Assembly: GCF_030812195.1 (NCBI RefSeq)
Contig: NZ_JAUSSF010000001.1
Location: 992,001 to 1,056,000 of the forward strand
From: Chryseobacterium lathyri
GTDB lineage: Bacteria; Bacteroidota; Bacteroidia; Flavobacteriales; Weeksellaceae
Length of the DNA stretch: 64,000 nucleotides
Direction: 5' to 3'
Under the pieces are notes generated by a model that was given only the letters and a program-made list of their open reading frames with translations, searched no databases and had not been told where the DNA came from. The stretch's first letter is position 1, and every line of letters begins with the position of its first letter. Of this stretch, positions 24,755-33,945 are shown piece after piece. Made by a program: the position numbers and the translations under genes.

Positions 24755-24901
24755 ATGAAAAATTCTAAGAAAATTTCAAGAGATCAGTTGAAGAATATCA
24801 ATGGTGGAGCATTGAGTTGCTCCGAAGCATGTTGCCCGCCTCCGGGAATAAAAAGATGTCCCTGGATAATTTGTGTAGCACCATGTGATATATTAAGTTA
24901 A
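24755..24901 (+). CDS. GG-leader bacteriocin-like peptide 2
   Basis: A 48-residue open frame with a leader almost identical in plan to its neighbour (MKNSKKISRDQLKNINGG, GG at 17-18) but a different core: six cysteines (22, 26, 27, 35, 40, 44) and a CCPPPG turn. The two genes share leaders and differ in mature peptide, the pattern of a diversified precursor cassette. A strong terminator follows at 24919-24953, so the two peptides form a complete small operon. No modification enzyme is adjacent. Confidence 0.75.
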   Translation: MKNSKKISRDQLKNINGGALSCSEACCPPPGIKRCPWIICVAPCDILS

Positions 24902-24918
24902 TTTAGTTATCAGAAATA

Positions 24919-24953
24919 AAAAGCCTTAGAATCAAGAATTCTAAGGCTTTTTT
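24919..24953 (+). terminator. Terminator of the two-peptide operon
   Basis: AAGCCTTAGAAT (24921-24932) and ATTCTAAGGCTT (24938-24949), perfect 12-bp arms with a 5-nt loop, then a T-run. It begins 20 bp after the second peptide's stop. Confidence 0.9.
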
Positions 24954-25263
24954 GTAGGGATAAAGGGTTATTGTGGCAATATCTAATTTCAATTTTAGAT
25001 CTGTATCATATATCAGGGCCGGTCATACCAATAAAACTATTCAACCCCTTTCAATTGGAAATATGCTGTAACACAGCCTCTATTTAATAGCATCTTCACC
25101 AAATGGAAAATCTCTTCCCATCCCAAAGCACTCCATGAAGCAATTAATAAATTCTATACCGACAGTGCAGGATAATTTTTAATCATAATTATTTTAGATT
25201 GCGATAAAGAAAGAGATTTTAATATTGATGTTCTTTCTTAAACTAATATATCTCTCTAATATT
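24954..25263. other. Gene-free stretch upstream of the plus-strand pectin arm
   Basis: No gene seen. An AGATTGCGATA sequence near 25196-25206 partly resembles the CGATTGC-containing sites of the minus-strand arm. Otherwise AT-rich; it should contain the promoter for the GH28-DUF4450 operon. Confidence 0.4.
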
Positions 25264-26667
25264 ATGAAAAAATACGCTTTAATATTTTTTGCATTAATCA
25301 TGTCAGTTGCCGTTTCGGGGCAATACAAACCCTGGACTTCCTCGGAACAGCCTTTAAAGGAAATCAAGACATTAAAAAAACAAATTGTAAAACCCAACTT
25401 CAGAAAAAAAGACTATATCATTACCGATTTTGGTGCCATTGGTGATGGAAAAACAAAAAATACGGAAGCTTTTAAAAATGCCATTGAAAAATGCAATTCA
25501 GAAGGCGGAGGAAGAGTTGTAGTTCCAAAAGGTATCTTTTTGACAGGGGCTATTTATTTAGAAAGCAATGTGAATTTACATGTCAGTGAAGGTGCAACGA
25601 TCTTGTTCAGCCAGGACAGTAATGACTACCCTATTGTTTTCACAAGATGGGAAGGAATGGAATGTATGAATTATTCATCGTTGATCTATGCTTATGAGGA
25701 AGAAAATATCGCTGTGACCGGAAAAGGAACACTAGACGGAAACTCTGATAACGACCATTGGTGGTTCTGGTGTGGTGCAAAAAAGTATGGCTGGAACGAG
25801 TCCCGTCCGGGAAGACAAAATCCGGCCCGTGCAAAACTGCATGAATACATGGCGCAAAAGAAAGATCCGAGAGAAAGAATATTCGGTGACGGATATTATT
25901 TGAGACCTAATTTCGTTCAGCCTTATAAGAGTAAAAATTTCTATATGGCGGATGTTTTGGTAAAAAATTCTCCCATGTGGAACCTGAATCCTGTATTGTG
26001 TGAAAATGTTTTGATTGAAAGAGTAAAAGTAATCAGTCACGGTCCTAATAATGATGGCTTTGATCCTGAAGCATGTAAAAATGTATGGATCAAAGATTCA
26101 TATTTTGATACGGGAGATGATTGTATTGCCATAAAATCAGGAAGAGATGAAGACGGAAGAGGTATCGGGAAACCGGCGGAAAACCACATCATCGAAAACT
26201 GTGAAATGAAAGACGGACACGGCGGCGTAGTGATCGGAAGCGAAATTGCGGGTGGAGCAAAAAATATTTATGCCATAGGAAATGTGATGGACAGTAAAAA
26301 CCTTGACAGGGCACTTCGTATTAAAACCAGTTCAAGCCGTGGTGGAATTATCGAAAATGTATTCTTCTACAACACAAAAGTAGGCGCTTATAAAGAAGCC
26401 GCGGTTCGTTTCAATATGCATTACGAAAAACCAGGCAACTTCATCCCTACAATCAGAAACATCTGGGTAGAAAATCTAGTGGTGGAAAAAGGCGGCAAAT
26501 ACGCCATCCTTTCTGATGCCTACGAATCTTCTCCGGTAACAGATTTTACAATGATCAATGCTAAAATTAAAGGTGTTGAAATCCCATATAAAGTTGATTT
26601 CCTAAAGAATGTAACCCTGAAAAACGTGACTGTTAACGGACAGCCATTAACTGACTTAAAAAAATAA
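25264..26667 (+). CDS. Polygalacturonase-type glycoside hydrolase, GH28
   Basis: Start taken at 25264 (467 residues), where a signal peptide begins (MKKYALIFFALIMSVAVSG). The frame opens 13 codons earlier without a leader. A right-handed beta-helix with the GH28 catalytic set, numbered from this start: D264 (NNDGFD), D285-D286 (TGDDCIAIKSG) and H319 (DGHGGVV). GH28 enzymes hydrolyse alpha-1,4-galacturonic linkages in homogalacturonan or, in some subfamilies, GalA-Rha linkages of RG-I. The RG-I setting favours release of galacturonate from RG-I oligosaccharides. First gene of the plus-strand operon, 1 bp before the DUF4450 gene. Confidence 0.93.
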   Translation: MKKYALIFFALIMSVAVSGQYKPWTSSEQPLKEIKTLKKQIVKPNFRKKDYIITDFGAIGDGKTKNTEAFKNAIEKCNSEGGGRVVVPKGIFLTGAIYLESNVNLHVSEGATILFSQDSNDYPIVFTRWEGMECMNYSSLIYAYEEENIAVTGKGTLDGNSDNDHWWFWCGAKKYGWNESRPGRQNPARAKLHEYMAQKKDPRERIFGDGYYLRPNFVQPYKSKNFYMADVLVKNSPMWNLNPVLCENVLIERVKVISHGPNNDGFDPEACKNVWIKDSYFDTGDDCIAIKSGRDEDGRGIGKPAENHIIENCEMKDGHGGVVIGSEIAGGAKNIYAIGNVMDSKNLDRALRIKTSSSRGGIIENVFFYNTKVGAYKEAAVRFNMHYEKPGNFIPTIRNIWVENLVVEKGGKYAILSDAYESSPVTDFTMINAKIKGVEIPYKVDFLKNVTLKNVTVNGQPLTDLKK

Positions 26668-26668
26668 A

Positions 26669-29600
26669 ATGCGGAAAACATCCATTTTAGCAGGCTTTAT
26701 CGTTTTATCTGCATTCTCACATTCTTTTTCCCAATCCAAACATTGGCAAAAAAATGAAAGAGAACTGCATTACAAAGAAGACAATGGTGATTTTTTGTTG
26801 GTTAACGGAAGATACCGGTTCAACCGTGCTTTGTATGGCAACAACCGCGCCTCAAGAATAGAAACCGGAGATTTGCCGGAGTTTGCGCTGTATCTTCCCG
26901 GAATGGGCGGTAATCTTCAGTTTGTTATTCAGAAAGGAAATTCCATTAAAAAATTAATCCAGGCTGATAAAATTGAAACCCGTTATCGTGCAGGATCGAT
27001 GCTTTATACCATTAAAGATCAGATTCTTGGAACCGGAAGTTTAAAACTGACAGTTTTGGCACAATCTAAAGAAGAAGGCTTAATTTTAAAAATGGAGACT
27101 GAGAATGTAGATTCCAATACAAAAATCTATGCTGTTTATGGCGGAGCAAGCGGAAAAACATTCAGCAGAAACGGTGACATTGGTGCAGATCCGGAATCAG
27201 GTTTTTATTTGCTCCCGGAATATTGTGAAGGCAATCAGTTTCAGATCAATAAAAATCAATTTGAGCTTACTTATTTAAACAAGAAAAAAGAAAATCTGTT
27301 TATCAACGGAAGCTTTTCAAACGCCAATTCATTACAACTGACCGATGCGAAAACGTTGGAAAAACTAGCTGATTTTACACAAAATAAGGCGGAAAAATCT
27401 CCAATAATTTACGCAACGTATTCAACACAAAAAAATCCTGTTTATATTCAAATTAAAAAGGGAAAATCAGATCAAAACTTTTCAGATGAACAACTTGCAA
27501 TCATTTTTAATGAAGCCGAACAATCACGTTTAACATTAACAAATCGAGTTCAATTAAAAACTCCCGATTCAGATTTAAATAATTTCGGAGCAATTTTAGC
27601 TGTCGCCGCAGATGGAATTTGGGAAAGCCCGACGTTTCTTCATGGCGCAGTTGCCTGGAGGATGAGGCTAAATGCCTGGCGAGGAGCTTATGCAGCCGAT
27701 GTTCTCAGTTGGCACGACCGCGCAAAAGAACATTTTGAAAGCTATTCAAATTCTCAAGTTTTAAAACCTGATTCTGCACCTGTTGAAATGGATACGCTGT
27801 TGCACTTAGCAAGACATGCAGAAAAAATGGGAACTTCGGTGTTCTCAAGCGGATATGTTTCGAGAAACCCCAATGACAATTCAAAACCGCATCATTACGA
27901 TATGAATCTGGTCTTTTTTGATCAGATGTTTTCTCACTTCAACTACACCGGAGATGTTAATTTTTTAAAGAAAATGTGGCCCACAATGGTTCGCCACATG
28001 GATTGGGAAAAACGAAATTTCAAACGGGGCGACCTTTATGATGCTTATGCTGCAATCTGGGCAAGTGATGCTTTGCAGTATTCAGGTGGAAAGGTAACCC
28101 ACACTTCTGCCTATCATTACAGAGCCAACCGTGAAATGGCAAAACTGGCGAAAATCATTGGCGAAGATTCCAACCCTTACGAAAAAGAAGCTGAATCCAT
28201 TTTAAAAGCTATGAAAAACGAGCTTTGGATTAAAAACAAAGGGTATTTTGCTGAATATAAAGATGCCCTGGGTAATCAAATTCTTCACGATAAGCCTGGA
28301 ATCTGGTCGATTTATCATGTTTCGGATGCTTATCTTTTAAATGAATTTGAAGATTATCAAAACACGCAGTACATCAGCAACCATACTCCGAAAATCCCTA
28401 TAACAGTAAAAGGTAAGATCAATAAAGATTATTATACACTTTCCACCACCAACTGGCAGCCTTATGACTGGTCGATCAACAATGTGGCGTTGGCAGAGAA
28501 TTTACAAACTGCTTTAGCGTATTGGCAAGCAGGAAGAAATGAAGATGCCTATCGACTTTGGAAAGGTAATCTGGCTGAAAGTATGTATTACGGGATCAGT
28601 CCTGGGAATTTTGAGCAATTATCTCACTATGATGCTTTTCGTGGGGAATTGTACCGTGATTTTGCAGACCCGATTGGTGTGGCTGCAAGAACTTTAACGG
28701 AAGGGCTTTTCGGAATTTATCCAAAATTGTTAGAAAATAAAATCAATATACAGCCAGGGTTTCCCAAAGACTGGAACTTTGCAGAACTGAAACTTCCGGA
28801 TTGGGAATTTAAATTTAACAGAACTTCCAAAAAAACAAATTATTGGTTTAAATCAAAGTATACAAATGCGGTTTCGCTTGATGTATTGATTCCTGTGAAT
28901 CATACCAAAATAAGATCGGTAACCGTAAACGGTAAAAAAGTGCAATTTGCGATACATCCAAATTCTATTTCACAGCCTTTTGTAAAGTTAGAAACAGAAA
29001 AAGGAAAAGAATTTACCATTGAAATTACGTATTCGGGAGATGAATTAAAAACTGAAAAGACAGATTATATCAATTATATCTCTGAAAATCTCCAGCTCAA
29101 TTTAGATTCAAAAAAGAAGATTCAACAGGTTTATGACCCGCAGGAATTGATAAAAATCCGAAACGGAAATCAATTTGGTTTGGTGAAAGAAGAAAGAAAA
29201 GGAACTTTTTTCGTTCAAGTGGAACAAAATGGAACGAAATGGTGGCAACCTGTAAATGTTGATATTCAATATCCTTTGGAAATAAAATGGGTGAATAAAA
29301 AACTTCAAATTCAGTCCAAATCATCCAGTACAATCAATGGAAAATTGAGTATCAATAATTTAAATACAGCTTTTTCAATTCAAAAAAATCAAAATACATC
29401 AATTGAAATTCCAACAAACGATCTAAGCAAGGGAACCAATTTTATTCAGCTTGAATACAATGAAATCAGGCAAAATATAGAAATAACAGATTGGGAAATC
29501 GAGAATAAAGGCGAATTCAATCCTGTCTCACTGGCCTCAAAATATAATGAGAGAGTAACAGGAATTTTCAATCAAAAATATCTTTCTCCACGGCTCAATG

Positions 29601-30232
29601 TCCCTACTCTACAGCTTCCGTGGCAAGGAATCGGGAACTGGTGCTATCCGTTGACCACTACTCAAATTGATGACAGCGGACTGATGAAAAAACGAAAAGG
29701 CGGGAAGCTCGAATTTTTAGGAATCCCCTTTTTAATGAATAACGAAGAGAAAAATATTGTCTTTACAAGTCAGTGGAATAATTTCCCGAAATCGGTTGAA
29801 ATTCCTGTTACGGGAAAAGGAAGAAAAGTCTATTTTCTGATGGCAGGTTCTACCAATCCGATGCAGTCGCAAATTACCAACGGAACTATTACAGTTCAAT
29901 ATTCAGACGGTTCGGACACAGAATTAAAACTAAAAAATCCTGTGAACTGGTGGCCCATTGAGCAGGATTTGTTTGACGATAATTTTGCTTTTGAAATTCC
30001 GGATGATAAAATTCCGTACCGGGTTCAGCTGAAAACCGGAGAATTGTACAAAGGTGGAAGTTTAACGAAATATGCAGAAATTAAAGGGGTAAGCAACCGT
30101 GCTGTTGAAGGCGGTGCCGCAACCATTCTGGATCTGCCGATTGACCCGAACAGAGAATTAAAATCAATAAAATTAACAGCAGTGAGCAACGATGTCGTTA
30201 TCGGACTGATGAGTGCTACTGTTTTAAAATAA
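26669..30232 (+). CDS. DUF4450 protein with a six-hairpin glycosidase-like core
   Basis: A 1187-residue secreted protein with a signal peptide ending FSHSFSQ. The first ~250 mature residues match the DUF4450 pattern (WQKNERELHYKEDNGDFLLV, RFNRALYGNNRASRIETGDL, LPGMGGNLQF). The middle (~300-680) is an alpha/alpha-toroid with dense aromatic motifs (WRMRLNAWRGAYAADVLSWH, SHYDAFRGELYRDFADPIGV), as in inverting glycosidases. The C-terminal ~350 residues are beta-rich and may bind carbohydrate. DUF4450 proteins occur in Bacteroidota pectin loci; I know of no firm activity for the family. It is encoded between GH28 and a second toroid protein in one operon and probably acts on RG-I fragments in the periplasm. 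Confidence 0.85.
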   Translation: MRKTSILAGFIVLSAFSHSFSQSKHWQKNERELHYKEDNGDFLLVNGRYRFNRALYGNNRASRIETGDLPEFALYLPGMGGNLQFVIQKGNSIKKLIQADKIETRYRAGSMLYTIKDQILGTGSLKLTVLAQSKEEGLILKMETENVDSNTKIYAVYGGASGKTFSRNGDIGADPESGFYLLPEYCEGNQFQINKNQFELTYLNKKKENLFINGSFSNANSLQLTDAKTLEKLADFTQNKAEKSPIIYATYSTQKNPVYIQIKKGKSDQNFSDEQLAIIFNEAEQSRLTLTNRVQLKTPDSDLNNFGAILAVAADGIWESPTFLHGAVAWRMRLNAWRGAYAADVLSWHDRAKEHFESYSNSQVLKPDSAPVEMDTLLHLARHAEKMGTSVFSSGYVSRNPNDNSKPHHYDMNLVFFDQMFSHFNYTGDVNFLKKMWPTMVRHMDWEKRNFKRGDLYDAYAAIWASDALQYSGGKVTHTSAYHYRANREMAKLAKIIGEDSNPYEKEAESILKAMKNELWIKNKGYFAEYKDALGNQILHDKPGIWSIYHVSDAYLLNEFEDYQNTQYISNHTPKIPITVKGKINKDYYTLSTTNWQPYDWSINNVALAENLQTALAYWQAGRNEDAYRLWKGNLAESMYYGISPGNFEQLSHYDAFRGELYRDFADPIGVAARTLTEGLFGIYPKLLENKINIQPGFPKDWNFAELKLPDWEFKFNRTSKKTNYWFKSKYTNAVSLDVLIPVNHTKIRSVTVNGKKVQFAIHPNSISQPFVKLETEKGKEFTIEITYSGDELKTEKTDYINYISENLQLNLDSKKKIQQVYDPQELIKIRNGNQFGLVKEERKGTFFVQVEQNGTKWWQPVNVDIQYPLEIKWVNKKLQIQSKSSSTINGKLSINNLNTAFSIQKNQNTSIEIPTNDLSKGTNFIQLEYNEIRQNIEITDWEIENKGEFNPVSLASKYNERVTGIFNQKYLSPRLNVPTLQLPWQGIGNWCYPLTTTQIDDSGLMKKRKGGKLEFLGIPFLMNNEEKNIVFTSQWNNFPKSVEIPVTGKGRKVYFLMAGSTNPMQSQITNGTITVQYSDGSDTELKLKNPVNWWPIEQDLFDDNFAFEIPDDKIPYRVQLKTGELYKGGSLTKYAEIKGVSNRAVEGGAATILDLPIDPNRELKSIKLTAVSNDVVIGLMSATVLK

Positions 30233-30241
30233 ATTAAAAAA

Positions 30242-32377
30242 ATGAAGAAAATTGCAATATACCTGAGTCTTTTTTGCATTGGAATTTCATCCTTAACTGC
30301 TCAGAAAATAGACCGGAAAAAAGTGGTCCAACGTCACAATGTGGTTAATACAAAAGCGGATACCTTATCTACTTTAACGGTTGGAAACGGAAAATTTGCT
30401 TATACGGTCGACATTACCGGAATGCAGTCATTTCCTGAATATTACAAACATGGAGTATCCCTGGGAACCCAGTCGGAATGGGGTTGGAATAGCTTTCCCA
30501 ATACTAAAGATTATAAATTTGAGGAAACATTAAAAGCATACGATTTCAACAATGAAGGACGTAAAGCACTGTACAGTGTACAGCTGAAAGAACCTGAACG
30601 AAATAAAGGAGCTGTTGAGTATTTCAGGGTCAATAAACATCGTCTGCAATTAGGAAATATCGGTATTGAACTGCTTAAAAAAGATGGCCAGAAAGCAAAG
30701 ATTTCGGACCTGACAAACATTAATCAGAAAATTGATCTTTGGACGGGAATTATAACAAGTGAATTCTCATTGGACGGCACACCCGTAAAAGTCTGGACGG
30801 CTTCTTTTCAGAATTCTGATAAAATCGGAGTTAAAATTGAGTCTGACTTAATTACTGAAAACAGGTTAAAAGTTTTCGCACGCTACCCTTCTCCTACCGG
30901 ACAGTTTTTGGATGATGCTGCTTTTTATGGCAACGAGAACGATCATACTACAAGAATTGTCTCTTCACAATCAACGCAAGGTGTGATTCACCATCAGTTG
31001 CAGAGTGCGGATTATTATACTCAGTTTTATTTTACGGAAGGAAAATTACGTGAAGCGGGAAAACATTATTTTGTATTTGAACCGTCTTCAAAAAACAAAA
31101 AAATAGAATTAAGCATTGAGTTTTCAGCTAAAAATCCGAAAAGCGGGAAAACGTTATTTGCTGATGCCGAAAAAGAAAGTATTTCAGGCTGGGAATCTTT
31201 CTGGAAAAGCGGTGCAGCCGTTGATTTTGAGGAAAGTACAGACCCAAGAGCGAATGAACTTGAACGCAGGATTGTTCTGTCAGAATATTTAACCAAAGTA
31301 CAATGCGGAGGAAGCAATCCGCCACAGGAAACAGGACTGACCTTCAACAGCTGGTACGGAAAACCACATACAGAAATGCATTGGTGGCATGGTGTTCACT
31401 ACGCTTTATGGGGAAGACCTGAGATTTTAGAAAAACAGTTGGATTATTATTTCAGGACTTTTGAAAAAGCAAAAAAATTAGCAGAAAGGCAAGGTTACAA
31501 AGGCGTAAGATGGATAAAAATGTCTGATAATGAAGGAAATGAAAGCCCGTCTTCTGTGGCAGCATTCCTGATCTGGGAACAGCCTCATATCATCTATATG
31601 ACTGAACTTCTGTACCGCGATAAACAGGACAAAAAAGTTTTGGAAAAATATAAAGACCTGATTTTTGCCACCGCTGAATTCATGGCAGATTATGCTCATT
31701 ATGATCAAGAGAAAAACCGTTATAATCTTGGGAAAGGGGTTATTCCGGCACAGGAAGTTTTCCCTGCAAAAGACACCTACAATCCGACTTATGAAGTAGC
31801 CTATTGGGATTGGGCACTGAAAGTTGCTCAACAATGGAAGGAAAGACTGGGGCAGCCGAGAGATAAAAAATGGGATGAGGTTATTGCAAAATTGGCACCA
31901 CTTCCGGTTCAGGATGGCGTTTATTTGTCAACCGAATCTGCAAAAGATTCTTTCACTTTTCCCAAATGGATGACCGATCACCCTGCTGTTTTGGGAGCAT
32001 TAGGAATGGTTCCGGAATCTCCGAAACTGGATAAAAAAATCATGAAAAACACGCTGGACATTGTTTGGGAAAGATGGAACTGGGAACATACCTGGGGTTG
32101 GGATTTCCCGATGACGGCCATGAATGCTGCAAGACTGGGGCTTCCAAATAAAGCTCTGGATGCGCTTTTCATGAATATTCAGACTAATACCTATCTTAAA
32201 AACGGTCATAATTTTCAGGATAAGCGTCTCCGCATTTATCTTCCCGGAAACGGAGGGGTTTTAACGGCTGTTGCCATGATGCTTGAAGGCTGGGACAGTT
32301 CCAAAGGTGAATTTCCGGGTTTTCCAAAAGACGGTTCATGGAAAATAAAAGCGGAAGGTTTTAAAAAGATGCCTTAA
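30242..32377 (+). CDS. Secreted alpha/alpha-toroid glycoside hydrolase-like protein (GH65/GH95-like fold)
   Basis: A 711-residue protein with a signal peptide ending CIGISSLTAQ. An N-terminal beta-sandwich (~30-290) is followed by an alpha/alpha-toroid with conserved-looking acidic and aromatic clusters: TEMHWWHGVHYALWGRPEIL, WIKMSDNEGNESPSSVA, and NPTYEVAYWDWAL, whose glutamate is a candidate general acid, then WNWEHTWGWDFPM. The architecture resembles clan GH-L/GH95-type enzymes, but I cannot assign a family. It is encoded 9 bp after the DUF4450 gene, and a terminator follows. It probably takes part in RG-I oligosaccharide breakdown; the linkage is unknown. Confidence 0.8.
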   Translation: MKKIAIYLSLFCIGISSLTAQKIDRKKVVQRHNVVNTKADTLSTLTVGNGKFAYTVDITGMQSFPEYYKHGVSLGTQSEWGWNSFPNTKDYKFEETLKAYDFNNEGRKALYSVQLKEPERNKGAVEYFRVNKHRLQLGNIGIELLKKDGQKAKISDLTNINQKIDLWTGIITSEFSLDGTPVKVWTASFQNSDKIGVKIESDLITENRLKVFARYPSPTGQFLDDAAFYGNENDHTTRIVSSQSTQGVIHHQLQSADYYTQFYFTEGKLREAGKHYFVFEPSSKNKKIELSIEFSAKNPKSGKTLFADAEKESISGWESFWKSGAAVDFEESTDPRANELERRIVLSEYLTKVQCGGSNPPQETGLTFNSWYGKPHTEMHWWHGVHYALWGRPEILEKQLDYYFRTFEKAKKLAERQGYKGVRWIKMSDNEGNESPSSVAAFLIWEQPHIIYMTELLYRDKQDKKVLEKYKDLIFATAEFMADYAHYDQEKNRYNLGKGVIPAQEVFPAKDTYNPTYEVAYWDWALKVAQQWKERLGQPRDKKWDEVIAKLAPLPVQDGVYLSTESAKDSFTFPKWMTDHPAVLGALGMVPESPKLDKKIMKNTLDIVWERWNWEHTWGWDFPMTAMNAARLGLPNKALDALFMNIQTNTYLKNGHNFQDKRLRIYLPGNGGVLTAVAMMLEGWDSSKGEFPGFPKDGSWKIKAEGFKKMP

Positions 32378-32403
32378 ATTTCAGTTTCATATAGTAGTAG
32401 TTA

Positions 32404-32430
32404 GAGTCTGCCTTTAGGCAGGCTTTTTTA
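32404..32430 (+). terminator. Terminator of the GH28-DUF4450 operon
   Basis: GTCTGCC (32406-32412), loop TTTA, GGCAGGC (32417-32423) with one G-U pair, then TTTTTT. It ends the three-gene plus-strand unit. Confidence 0.85.
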
Positions 32431-32556
32431 TGCCCTGATTTTAATTTTTCAAAACCAAATAAATAAAGACAGACAAGTTCTGATTAACGGTTCACCGAAA
32501 GTACAGGACAGTCTGTTTATATGTTTATATTAAATTAGCAGTAAATCAAAGATGAG

Positions 32557-33645
32557 ATGGACAAGCCCAGACATTTTACACGCAGAGAATTTTTACAGAC
32601 TTCAGCCCTTGGGATCACAGCTGGGGTTCTGGGGCTGTCATTTACAGATTCATCTTCCGACAAACCTTATTTCAGCTTAAAGCCAATCGGGCGAACCTTT
32701 TCATTGGAGAACTATTACATTTGGTGTAATTCTCCGATTTGGGGCGAAGACGGTAAGGTTCATCTTTTTTATTCCAGATGGAGAAAAGAAAAAGGAATGG
32801 GTGGCTGGCTCAACGGTTCTGAAATTTGCCGTGCGGAAGCTGATTCCCCCTATGGAGAATTCAAGCATAAACAAGTTATTCTTGCTCCGAGAGGAGGCGA
32901 ATTTTGGGATGCCACAACTTGTCATAATCCTTTAATTACAAAAGTAGAAGACGAGTATTATCTTTTCTATATGGGAAACCAAAACGGAAAAACAAATACT
33001 AAAAGAATAGGGCTTGCCACTTCAAAAAGTCTTGACGGAGAATGGGTAAGGCCTGAAACACCACTGCTTCTTCCCGGAAAAAAAGGCTCATGGGACGACC
33101 ATTGTACTACAAACCCAGCCTTTATAAAAGGAAATGACGGCAAATTTTGGCTTTTTTATAAATCCTGGAACACTGAAGAATATGAAAATCAGAAAGGCCC
33201 GGTAAGGGGAAACCGGAAATATGGACTGGCAAAGGCTGATCATCCTTCAGGTCCTTACGAGAAAATAAAGGAAAATCCTGTCATTGACTTTTCATTGTTG
33301 CCTGACAATGCCCAATTGGAAGATGCTTTTATCTGGAAACAAAATGGAAAATTCCATATAGTAGCCCGTGATATGGGATTTTTTAATCATGAATATGGTT
33401 TACACTTAACCTCCATGGATGGCCTTAACTGGTCCAAACCGGAAATCGCTTATCTTAATATGAAGAGCTATATTAAGGAGCCTGCAGCACCTAATCATTT
33501 AAAACGATTCGGGAGGTTAGAACGCCCCATGATTTTAATGGACAAAGACGGTAAGACCCCTAAATTCCTATTTGGAGCAACGCAGGGAGGAAAGTTCGAA
33601 ACTTCTACATCTTTTGTCTTTGAAATTACAAATACCGGAATGTAA
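32557..33645 (+). CDS. Tat-exported five-bladed-propeller glycoside hydrolase-like protein (GH43/GH117-like)
   Basis: A 362-residue protein whose N-terminus has a twin-arginine signal (TRREFLQTSALGITAG). The rest shows beta-propeller blades typical of the GH43/GH32/GH117 superfamily: NYYIWCNSPIWGEDGKVHLF, HNPLITKVEDEYYLFYMGN, NPAFIKGNDGKFWLFYKSW, and QLEDAFIWKQNGKFHIVARD, where E/D residues of each blade face the funnel. Family and substrate cannot be fixed; activity on arabinan or galactan side chains or on a rare RG sugar is possible. It sits alone between a terminator and the GntR regulator gene. Folding before Tat export suggests a cofactor or metal. Confidence 0.8.
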   Translation: MDKPRHFTRREFLQTSALGITAGVLGLSFTDSSSDKPYFSLKPIGRTFSLENYYIWCNSPIWGEDGKVHLFYSRWRKEKGMGGWLNGSEICRAEADSPYGEFKHKQVILAPRGGEFWDATTCHNPLITKVEDEYYLFYMGNQNGKTNTKRIGLATSKSLDGEWVRPETPLLLPGKKGSWDDHCTTNPAFIKGNDGKFWLFYKSWNTEEYENQKGPVRGNRKYGLAKADHPSGPYEKIKENPVIDFSLLPDNAQLEDAFIWKQNGKFHIVARDMGFFNHEYGLHLTSMDGLNWSKPEIAYLNMKSYIKEPAAPNHLKRFGRLERPMILMDKDGKTPKFLFGATQGGKFETSTSFVFEITNTGM

Positions 33646-33719
33646 TTCTCAAATCCATTTTTACATTTTTTGCTTTACCAAAACCAGACTTCCGGTTAAG
33701 CATAATCGGACAGCTTAAG

Positions 33720-33764
33720 GTATACTATCAAATTTTTATATATTGTGTTTAACTTTGTATACTA
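33720..33764 (+). promoter_or_regulatory. Promoter flanked by two GTATACTA repeats upstream of the GntR gene
   Basis: GTATACTA occurs at 33720-33727 and 33757-33764, 37 bp apart. The second copy abuts a TAACTTTG -7 box (33750-33757). GTATAC is itself palindromic. The arrangement suits autoregulation by the GntR-type protein encoded from 33946. This is a pattern-based inference. Confidence 0.4.
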
Positions 33765-33945
33765 AAATTGCATTTTTCCGTTATAATATATACCGGAACA
33801 ATCACCATTACAATCAATATTTAACATTTACAATCATTAAAAACATATCAAAAAAGTTATTATAAATTTTTGTAACTTGCCCTACGCCGTTCGTTAACTT
33901 TTGAATTATTTTTAAACTGAAATAAATATCTCCTATCTCAATATC

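Noticed and set aside
25225..25263. Upstream start of the first GH28 protein
   Set aside because: The extra 13 residues precede a perfect signal peptide starting at 25264.
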